Shown here: piece by piece, positions 17,512 through 24,979 of the stretch | How the letters are laid out: each line of letters starts with the position of its first letter | Position numbering within the stretch: position 1 is the first letter of the stretch | DNA from: Cellvibrio sp. OA-2007 | GTDB taxonomy: Bacteria; Pseudomonadota; Gammaproteobacteria; Pseudomonadales; Cellvibrionaceae | DNA length: 64,000 bases | NCBI RefSeq assembly: GCF_000953825.1 | Contig: NZ_BBUL01000088.1 | Location: forward strand, 1 to 64,000 | Direction: 5' to 3' | Notes under the pieces: model-generated | What the model was told of the DNA's origin: nothing | The model's input: the letters and a program-made list of their open reading frames with translations, nothing else | The model's database searches: none | Position numbers and translations under genes: made by a program

Positions 17512-20049
17512 GTGTTAACTGATAACACCCAATCCAATCAATCCAGCTCGCCTATTAACCTCCTTATCGTTAATAACGACGCCCACGCGATGACTGCCAT
17601 TACCGGTAGTTTACGTTCGGCTGGGCTCAATAAGTACACCTGCGTCGACTCCGCACAACAAGCGCTACGCGCCCTGCGCCAACAGCCAGTTGATGTATTG
17701 ATTGTAGATGTTGACACCGCCGATATGGATGGCTGGCGCTTATCGCGTTTGGTGCGCAGCGGCATTCTAGAATGCCGCGCTGATCTGCCGATTATTATTA
17801 TCGCCAGCACTTGGTGTGAGCGCATCGCCGAAGTCACCGCGCGCGAATATGGCATCAATCAACTACTCCCCCTCGATCACATCAAACAACTGCCTGCCGC
17901 CGTGCAAAAACTGGCTCATCGGCAACACAACAGCACTGACAAACCGCGCTTGCTGGTAGTAGAGGATGAACCCGACACCGCCGATTTGATCAAACGCGTA
18001 CTCTCGCCCTCGTTTGAGATTGAAGTTGCCTACGAAGGTGACACCGGCCTGCGCGCCTGGGTACAACGACGACACGATTTGGTTTTGCTCGATGTGATGC
18101 TGCCCAAATTATCCGGACGCGACATCTTAATTGAAATTGGCAGTATTGATCCCAACCAGCCGGTGGTGATTATGACGGCGCATACCACCATCGATCAGGC
18201 CGAAGAATTAATGCTGCTCGGTGCGGTCGATTTTTTACCTAAACCATTTCGCGCGGAACAGTTGCGTAAAGTCTGTGATATCGCCATTCATCGCGATGAT
18301 TTTCTAGTGAGCAACGCGCAATTTGCCGCGCGCGTGAAATCCCTGCAAGAACGCGAGCTGGCCTACCGCCAACTCTACCAAAACCACCATCAACTGCTCG
18401 AAGATTTACAGTCAGTGGTGATGGAGCTGGATGAGCATTTTGTAATCTGCTACCTCAATCGCGCATGGGAAACCATGATGGGCTACCCCATTAGCGAATG
18501 CATCGGCCAGCCACTGGAAAATTTTATCGCACCAGAAGATGTAGCGCAGTTTTCGCTGTTCCAAAATAAAATTCGCAAAGCCCTGCTACAGAATAAGCCC
18601 TGCCCCGAAATTGAAATTTGCCTGAGCAATAATCGCCACCAGAAATTATGGGCACAATTAAAAATCAGCCGCTCCAGCAATAGCAAACAACAGGGCAATT
18701 TGACTGTTTGTTTGGACAACATCACCGAGCGGCGCGAATCGCAAGAGCAGCTTAAATATTTAGCCATGCACGATTCGCTCACCGGTTTGTACAACCGTCA
18801 CTTTTTTGAAACCACACTTGCACAATTAACCGCCGACTCGGTGCGCAATAAACGCCAGCACGCGCTGGTGTACTTGGATCTGGATCACTTTAAAGTTATT
18901 AACGATACCTTCGGCCATCAAAAAGGCGATGAAGTACTGCGCGAAATGTCGCACCTGTTGAGTAAACGCATTCGCGGCGCCGATATCCTCTGCCGTTTAG
19001 GCGGCGATGAATTTGCCATCTTATTGCGCGACATTCACAGCACCGAAGCACACGAGTTTGCCCGTAGCATTCAGCAGATTATTAGCGAGTTCAGTTTTCA
19101 AATGCATGAACAGCGGGTCAACCTCGGCAGTAGTATCGGCCTCACACTAATTGATGGTAGTACCAATAATGCGGAAGAGCACTTGATGCGCGCCGATATA
19201 GCGCTCTATGTCGCCAAAGGGCGCGGGCGCAATTTAATTCATCAATACAATCCGCTCGACAGTGAAAGCGATGAGCTGCGCCACTCGATTAATATGTCGC
19301 AAAAAGTACGCGCCGCAATCGCCGATGACCGGATGACGCTCTACTTTCAGCCTATTTTTGATATCAAAAAGAATAAAGTATCCTATTACGAAGCACTGGT
19401 TCGCCTGGTAGAAACCGATGGCAAAGTTATTGGCCCCAATAATTTTATTCCCGCACTGGAAGCGGCGGGTGAAATGCATTTGTTAGATCGCTGGATTATT
19501 AAACTAGCCATACGCAACTTAAAAGCGCACCCTGAACTAAACCATATCGCCATTAATCTCTCAGCCCAGGCGTTTAAAGATGAAAATCTGGTGCCCACCA
19601 TTCTGGAGAATTTAAAAGAGACGGAAGTAGACCCCAAGCGCATCACCTTTGAACTCACTGAAAGTGCAAGCTTGTTTAACCTGCACATCACCCAGCGGGT
19701 GATTGCCGAACTACACAAGTTGGGCTGTAGCTTTTCAGTGGATGATTTTGGTTCTGGTTTTAGTAGTTTTGCTTACTTGAAAGATTTACCGGCGGATTAC
19801 ATTAAACTCGATGGTTCGTTTATTCAAAACTTACACCGCGATACGATTGACCAAACGCTAGTGCGCTCCATGATTCAGGTCATTCAGGCTCTGGGCAAAA
19901 AAGCGGTGGCAGAATATGTAGAGAACGAGGCCATTCTCGACATTTTAAAAACCATGGGCGTAGATTTTGTGCAGGGCTATCACATCGGGCATCCGCTGCC
20001 AATCACCCAACTATTTACCGAACAAACTATTAGCAAAACCTCACGCTAA
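17512..20049 (+). CDS. Dual-receiver response regulator with PAS, GGDEF and EAL domains
   Basis: 845 residues starting with GTG 17512. Domain order: REC1 (about 15-135), REC2 (145-265), PAS (285-405), GGDEF (415-580) and EAL (590-840). REC1 has the acceptor-type Asp in LIVDVDTADMDGW but LLPLDH where a conserved Lys is expected, so it may be degenerate. REC2 is canonical (VVEDEPD, LLDVMLP, PKPF). Both catalytic signatures look intact: RLGGDEFAIL for c-di-GMP synthesis and YYEALVRLVE plus DDFGSGFSS for hydrolysis. It is probably a bifunctional or switchable c-di-GMP enzyme driven by a partner kinase. None is adjacent. The gene starts 110 bases after the ThDP enzyme. Confidence 0.92.
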   Translation: MLTDNTQSNQSSSPINLLIVNNDAHAMTAITGSLRSAGLNKYTCVDSAQQALRALRQQPVDVLIVDVDTADMDGWRLSRLVRSGILECRADLPIIIIASTWCERIAEVTAREYGINQLLPLDHIKQLPAAVQKLAHRQHNSTDKPRLLVVEDEPDTADLIKRVLSPSFEIEVAYEGDTGLRAWVQRRHDLVLLDVMLPKLSGRDILIEIGSIDPNQPVVIMTAHTTIDQAEELMLLGAVDFLPKPFRAEQLRKVCDIAIHRDDFLVSNAQFAARVKSLQERELAYRQLYQNHHQLLEDLQSVVMELDEHFVICYLNRAWETMMGYPISECIGQPLENFIAPEDVAQFSLFQNKIRKALLQNKPCPEIEICLSNNRHQKLWAQLKISRSSNSKQQGNLTVCLDNITERRESQEQLKYLAMHDSLTGLYNRHFFETTLAQLTADSVRNKRQHALVYLDLDHFKVINDTFGHQKGDEVLREMSHLLSKRIRGADILCRLGGDEFAILLRDIHSTEAHEFARSIQQIISEFSFQMHEQRVNLGSSIGLTLIDGSTNNAEEHLMRADIALYVAKGRGRNLIHQYNPLDSESDELRHSINMSQKVRAAIADDRMTLYFQPIFDIKKNKVSYYEALVRLVETDGKVIGPNNFIPALEAAGEMHLLDRWIIKLAIRNLKAHPELNHIAINLSAQAFKDENLVPTILENLKETEVDPKRITFELTESASLFNLHITQRVIAELHKLGCSFSVDDFGSGFSSFAYLKDLPADYIKLDGSFIQNLHRDTIDQTLVRSMIQVIQALGKKAVAEYVENEAILDILKTMGVDFVQGYHIGHPLPITQLFTEQTISKTSR

Positions 20050-20126
20050 ACGAAGGTACTGCGATAATTGCAGCTGAATTAACTCATGCAATTATACGCA
20101 GCACTCACTCAGCAATCAGGCTCGCA

Positions 20127-20849
20127 TCAAGTCACATTCACACCACCGTCAACAGCCCAAATGGCACCGGTGGTATAACTTGACTCCAACTGCGCGACAA
20201 TCACTTCCGCCACTTCATCGGCACGACCGTAGCGAGCCAATGGAATAGTGGTTTCCATATGGGCTTTTACTGCCGCTTGCGTTTGTTCATCAAGACCTAG
20301 TTTGGTAATAATCGGCGTATCAATTGCGCCCGGTGCAACAGCATTAATACGCACCCCAATAGGGGCAAATTCAATCGCCAAACTTTTGGTGCACGCCTCT
20401 AATGCACCCTTGGTTGCCGCATAAAGCGCCGCATTCGCCAAACCATTATTGACCACGGCCGACGACACATTGGTAATACTGCCGCTCGCTTTCTGTAGCG
20501 CCGGCAAAACACCTTTAATTAAATCCAAAGGGCCGCGAACATTGGTATTCATAAACTCGTCAAAGTCGGCACTTGTGCAATAGGCAAGCGGAGCAAAACG
20601 CGCAATTGCTGCGTTGTTAACTAACGCACTCAGCGATTTCCCCTCAAAGTGCCCTGCCAATTTAATTACGTCACTGGCACAGCCCATATCCGCCACTATG
20701 CCTTTTACTCCCAATTCCGCTGCAGCCCGCTCGACACGCTCACTATTGCGCCCACAAATAGTCACATCGTAACCCTTGGCTTTTAACAGTTTTGCCGTCG
20801 CATAACCAATACCGGAATTGCCGCCAGTAACTAACGCTGTTTTTTGCAT
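20127..20849 (-). CDS. Short-chain dehydrogenase/reductase
   Basis: 240 residues from ATG 20849. A longer open frame reaches 20960 but the extra residues come from a simple repeat and overlap the previous gene. The classical SDR landmarks are present: TGGNSGIG cofactor loop (residues 8-15), NNAAIA, catalytic Ser in TNVSSAVVN and YAATKGALE (Tyr-x-x-x-Lys), then PGAIDTPI. It is a cytosolic NAD(P)(H)-dependent oxidoreductase of unknown substrate. It is the last gene of a minus-strand run behind the two citrate-synthase-like genes and the TonB receptor, so it probably acts on a metabolite of that set. Confidence 0.88.
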   Translation of the reverse strand: MQKTALVTGGNSGIGYATAKLLKAKGYDVTICGRNSERVERAAAELGVKGIVADMGCASDVIKLAGHFEGKSLSALVNNAAIARFAPLAYCTSADFDEFMNTNVRGPLDLIKGVLPALQKASGSITNVSSAVVNNGLANAALYAATKGALEACTKSLAIEFAPIGVRINAVAPGAIDTPIITKLGLDEQTQAAVKAHMETTIPLARYGRADEVAEVIVAQLESSYTTGAIWAVDGGVNVT

Positions 20850-20876
20850 AATGATTTCTCTGTTGAAAAAATTGCG

Positions 20877-20905
20877 GAAAAGAAAAAGAAAAAGAAAAAG
20901 AAAAA
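20877..20905. repeat. Hexanucleotide simple repeat (GAAAAA)n
   Basis: Four perfect GAAAAA units in a row (20882-20905), with a further partial unit before them. The tract lies in the 61-base gap between the citrate-synthase-like gene and the SDR. Unit-number changes would alter the distance from the previous gene's stop to the SDR ribosome-binding site without changing frame. Confidence 0.85.
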
Positions 20906-20910
20906 TGGAA

Positions 20911-21753
20911 TTAATCAGGAACCGAGCGAATAGCAACACCTTGATAATCAATATCATCACAGCGCAGCGGTAAAAATGTATCAGGCGCTTGATGGTAGGT
21001 ATCCAAATAACAAGCCGTTACACCGCTGGCGACCAGCGTAGTAAATATTTGATATACCTCATCGGGACAAAAATCATGATCCGCCATTACAGCCGATACA
21101 TAACCATTAATATTCATTCCCTCGTCATATTTTTCCTGCAAAACACGCTCAATTTCCATTGCCAATTGCAGATGCGGGCCGGTTGGAAAACCATAAGCTT
21201 CCGCGATGCTTGCCATGGCACGAATGCGTTCATCACCTTTCGCAATAGGGCGAATATACCCAATAATTAACGGCTTACCACCACGCGCAGGTACACTTGC
21301 CACTATCTGTTCAGCCGATAGCCCTTGCTGATGACTCACCAAGGCAGCCTGAATAAATTGCACACCCTCCTTTAATGGATAGACGCCATAGGTGCGCGAA
21401 TCTGTCGCCAGCACGCCCATAGCGGTAGCTGCAATTGCCGATGCGCGCGCACTACCAGCAAGCGCCCCAATTTGATTGCACCAAATACGCGGATCAGGCC
21501 AGCTCAAGCAGGAGTAACCCACCTCTACCCAATGAGCAAATTCCGGGGAAACCATTTTTCCGGTCGCGTTTAATACCACAATCTGGAAGTAAGATTTTTT
21601 TCCTACCAAATCATCCATCATGGAATAGCCATGACTAAAAACGCCTTTACCGGGAAACCATCCTCCTGTCTTGCTGACTATTTTCCCGCGGCGGGCATCA
21701 AGTATTTTAATGATGCGCTGATCGCTAAATGTTTTTTGATTCACGCTAATCAC
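20911..21753 (-). CDS. Citrate-synthase-superfamily protein, second of a pair
   Basis: 280 residues. Start GTG 21753 overlaps the stop of the preceding gene by 4 bases (GTGA), so translation is coupled. The C-terminal half has a citrate-synthase/citryl-CoA-lyase pattern: GYIRPIAKGDERIRAM, where GFGHPxxxxxDPR is usual, and MNINGYVSAVMADHDF, where NVDG... is usual. The position of the second catalytic His reads Arg, and that of the catalytic Asp reads Asn. The HGG His is not evident (TYGVYPLKEG). It is much shorter than normal citrate synthase (about 430 residues). I infer a partner subunit, possibly CoA- or acid-binding, without the standard chemistry. Family membership is by eye. Confidence 0.6.
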   Translation of the reverse strand: MISVNQKTFSDQRIIKILDARRGKIVSKTGGWFPGKGVFSHGYSMMDDLVGKKSYFQIVVLNATGKMVSPEFAHWVEVGYSCLSWPDPRIWCNQIGALAGSARASAIAATAMGVLATDSRTYGVYPLKEGVQFIQAALVSHQQGLSAEQIVASVPARGGKPLIIGYIRPIAKGDERIRAMASIAEAYGFPTGPHLQLAMEIERVLQEKYDEGMNINGYVSAVMADHDFCPDEVYQIFTTLVASGVTACYLDTYHQAPDTFLPLRCDDIDYQGVAIRSVPD

Positions 21754-22544
21754 CGCTCAATAAAATAATTTTCATCGGAGACAAACGGCATGGCGGTGAT
21801 AGGTTTATTTGCTAACTCTAGCCCATGAGCAACCAAACCCGGCGCGCCCATTAATTGATACAAACAAACACCCGCTTTAGGCTGAAAGCCCAAATCCGAT
21901 AAGACCGCAGCGGCAACTCCGGGCATTAACCATCCCATACCATTTGCTGCAAGCGCACCACTCAGCTGGTTGCCCCAATGCAAGGCTTTACCTGCACCGG
22001 GTAGTTGCGCGAGCTGCGCGGCATGCTTGCATGCAAGCAGATCAACACCGCCATAATAAGCGCCGAACCCAGGAATAGATGTTGAGGATTGCAGATGATC
22101 CACCGCACACGCAGTAGCATCGGTATTGTGTTGCTTGCGCAAAAAACGCATCGCGTCTTCCACTAAGCCGCCGCCGTGATGATCGCCGCCGAGCAGCGCG
22201 GCGCCGATCGGGAGTATGTGAGCAGGCTCGGTTTTGCCAATACCTGCATTCATCGCGGCGCGGGTAGCCGGATGACGCGGGCCGGGATTGATGAGCGCAA
22301 TCATCAGTTGTTGCAAAATTTGAGTTTCTTCCGGCGCTGGCAACTCACCGCGAAATAACAAATAAAACACATCGGTAAACGATCGCTTTGCCATCAACTC
22401 ATTGAGATCATAACCATGGCAAAATGCCGCACTGGCGATGTAGGGATTATCATTGCTGGGTTGCTCAAGATAAATTTTCGTACTGGCTCGCTCGGTAAAA
22501 GCTTCATTTCTGCTGCGCACCTGATTGGTTTTTTGCTCTTGCAT
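21750..22544 (-). CDS. Citrate-synthase-superfamily protein, first of a pair
   Basis: 264 residues from ATG 22544, which has GGGA 8 bases upstream. The N-terminal part matches the small/large-domain start of citrate synthase (FCHGYDLNELMAKRSFTDVFYLLFRGELP). Then come GDHHGGGLVEDAMRFL (the HGG His is kept), IPGFGAYYGGVD (GFGH in active enzymes, so the His is replaced by Ala), NGMGWLMPGVAAAVLSDLGF (the catalytic Asp region lacks Asp) and APGLVAHGLELANKP. It overlaps the next gene by 4 bases and follows the TonB receptor by 35 bases. Probably it forms a heteromer with its neighbour. The reaction, if any, is unknown. Confidence 0.62.
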   Translation of the reverse strand: MQEQKTNQVRSRNEAFTERASTKIYLEQPSNDNPYIASAAFCHGYDLNELMAKRSFTDVFYLLFRGELPAPEETQILQQLMIALINPGPRHPATRAAMNAGIGKTEPAHILPIGAALLGGDHHGGGLVEDAMRFLRKQHNTDATACAVDHLQSSTSIPGFGAYYGGVDLLACKHAAQLAQLPGAGKALHWGNQLSGALAANGMGWLMPGVAAAVLSDLGFQPKAGVCLYQLMGAPGLVAHGLELANKPITAMPFVSDENYFIER

Positions 22545-22579
22545 TAGCACAGTCCCGCGCTGATTAGGAATATGTAGAA

Positions 22580-24772
22580 TTAATTGAACCTATAACTAAA
22601 CTCCACCCAAATACTGCGCGATTCCAACAAATAATCTTCTGGAATTTCACCGCTACTCGGCTCGCGCGCCTCTGTATCTGCGACATTGCGCACCGCAATC
22701 ATCAAATCCAGATTGGGTAAAAAATTAGCTTTGCGCACATTCATATCCCACAAGCTGTAATTGGCTATTGGGCTGCGGCTATCACCTGGAGTTTGAAGAG
22801 TGGGGTTCGCCTGACGACGGCTGCGCTCGCCCACCCACGCATATTGATTATGCAAATACCACTCGGGCAAGAATTCCCAATTCATCATTAATTTGAATTG
22901 TTTTGCTGGCGCCTCATGCACAGGAAAGCCAGTACTTTGATCCTGTGCATTTTGATAGGAGTAGCTGGAGGCGAGCGAGAAAGTATCAAGCGGGCGCCAG
23001 TTTAGCTCTAGCTCATAACCATCACCTTGTTGATCGCCGGCATTTTTAGCAATTTTGTTGGCAAGGTCAGTGGGAACAAATTCAATTAAATCTGAAGCGC
23101 GATAATCAAATAATGTCAGATTGGTTCCAAGACGTTCAGAGATATAAAAATTAAATGACAACTCGGTGGTGGCGATGCGCTCTGCGCCTACAGCAGAGTT
23201 CCCCAAAGATACGGGATTATTTTTACTCGCCTTTTCAGTAAACGACGGCGCGCGAAATGCACGGCCATGCATTAATTTAGTCGTTAGACGTTCATTGGTG
23301 GCCCAAACGAGAGCCACGCGCGGATTGGTGGTAGAACCAAAGTCCGAGTAATGATCGTAGCGCACTCCGCTGGTCAATTGCAGGTCACTCGTAATCTGCC
23401 ACTCATCTTGCAGTGATAAATAGCCGATAGAACGGGAGTAGTTGGATAAAAATGCGTACTCTGTACCGCTCACATCTATCAAGGTTCCATCAACCATCAT
23501 CTCTGATCCGGTAAGCACTCCAGGGCCAAAGTTTTTGCGCTCACGCGGTGTGGCCGATTGTTCCCGCCCACCCACTGCGCTACGAACCTTATGCGAATCC
23601 CAGCCATTAAAGATGGCGACATAATCCAATTGCGCATCTTCCGTTGTTCCACCCGGATTGCCAATTAAGCCATCAGAAAATAATGTCCAACTCACATTAG
23701 GTTGGGAGAAATCAATATTTCCCTGATTGCCAGTCAATTTGCTAATGGGCAATACCGCACCACCAGGAAACAAAGTAAACATAGATTCCTGGTCATAGCG
23801 GAAATAACTAAGCCGCACGCTCTTGTCCCAATCGCTATTGTCGTTATCAAAACGGTAAGTAAAATCGGCCATCCATAAATCGCTGTCATCACTACCGGCG
23901 GCATCAAGCACCTGCGCAGCGCCTGCACCAACACCAGCATCCCGCGACAACCAATTCCAAAAATTAAACTGCCATTGCGCACTGCTCAACGCCAAATGCG
24001 TATCTAGCACTTCATAGCGAGTGGATAAACTACCAGGAGCGTGCGAGGCATTGGTTCCTAAAAGGGAATCGAGCGTAGACTGTAAATCTGCACTTACTCT
24101 GCGCTCCTTATCACCGTCCGAGTTTTGGTATGCCATAGTGAATGCAACATCCACAGCGTGCCAATTAGTTGCAGTCTCCAACCACAATTCACGGCTGCCA
24201 AAAGATCCAGAGGTTGCGCCCACGCGAGTTGAATCTATTACTGATGCATCTTTAGTAATAACGTTAATCACCCCCGAAAAAGCATCCGCACCGTAAATTG
24301 CTGAGCCGGGGCCACGAATAACTTCGACGCGCTCAATGCTGGCGGCAGGCAAACGAAACAAAGTGGGCCGCCCGCCCTGAGCGTTGTATTGAACAGGTAT
24401 GCCATTCAACATCAACAAGACATGAGGATTTAAACCGGTATGAATGCCGCGAATGGAATAAACCGAATCCAACCGGCTCAAAGAAGAAATCGAGACATGC
24501 AATCCAGGGACTGTCTCCAGCACCTCATTGAGATTGCGCGCCCCCATGGCAAGAATTTCTTCTGCGGAGATAACTGTCGCTGTCGCTGGTGCACGATCCA
24601 ACGGTGTACTGTTGCCCGTGGCAATAGAGATTTCAATCTGACCCAATTCGGCCAACGAGAGATTATAGAAGTCACCCGAGGAAATAGTATCCCCGGTTTC
24701 AGCACACAGGCTATTTGCCCAAGAGGCAAACACCAACGCCAATAAAGTCGTTCGTATTTTTTTCGCACGCAT
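22580..24772 (-). CDS. TonB-dependent outer-membrane receptor
   Basis: 730 residues with a Sec signal peptide (LLALVFASWANSLCAE). The plug domain lies at about 45-170 (TATVISAEEILAMGARNLNEVLETVPGL, then VRGPGSAIYGADAFSGVINVITKD). A 22-strand-type barrel follows, ending in a C-terminal aromatic (WVEFSYRFN). It is similar in kind to receptors encoded next to YfiR-domain hybrid kinases. That kinase gene lies 207 bases upstream on the same strand. The ligand is unknown. The downstream citrate-synthase-like genes suggest an organic acid or an iron-carboxylate chelate, which is inference. Confidence 0.9.
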   Translation of the reverse strand: MRAKKIRTTLLALVFASWANSLCAETGDTISSGDFYNLSLAELGQIEISIATGNSTPLDRAPATATVISAEEILAMGARNLNEVLETVPGLHVSISSLSRLDSVYSIRGIHTGLNPHVLLMLNGIPVQYNAQGGRPTLFRLPAASIERVEVIRGPGSAIYGADAFSGVINVITKDASVIDSTRVGATSGSFGSRELWLETATNWHAVDVAFTMAYQNSDGDKERRVSADLQSTLDSLLGTNASHAPGSLSTRYEVLDTHLALSSAQWQFNFWNWLSRDAGVGAGAAQVLDAAGSDDSDLWMADFTYRFDNDNSDWDKSVRLSYFRYDQESMFTLFPGGAVLPISKLTGNQGNIDFSQPNVSWTLFSDGLIGNPGGTTEDAQLDYVAIFNGWDSHKVRSAVGGREQSATPRERKNFGPGVLTGSEMMVDGTLIDVSGTEYAFLSNYSRSIGYLSLQDEWQITSDLQLTSGVRYDHYSDFGSTTNPRVALVWATNERLTTKLMHGRAFRAPSFTEKASKNNPVSLGNSAVGAERIATTELSFNFYISERLGTNLTLFDYRASDLIEFVPTDLANKIAKNAGDQQGDGYELELNWRPLDTFSLASSYSYQNAQDQSTGFPVHEAPAKQFKLMMNWEFLPEWYLHNQYAWVGERSRRQANPTLQTPGDSRSPIANYSLWDMNVRKANFLPNLDLMIAVRNVADTEAREPSSGEIPEDYLLESRSIWVEFSYRFN

Positions 24773-24979
24773 AATGACAACCTATTCAACAGAGTTGGTG
24801 TCATTCCGCTGACAATATCACTCAACTTACTGGCAATGTAGACTCGCCACCAAGATACGCCGCAACTAAAAAGCTGATCATCTACAAAGAGGGACTAAGT
24901 ACTTTTAGCACTAAGGATGACTAAAGATAGTTCACCTTTGCATTAAAGCAAAGCGGGAAAATGTGAGTTTCCGTAAAGA

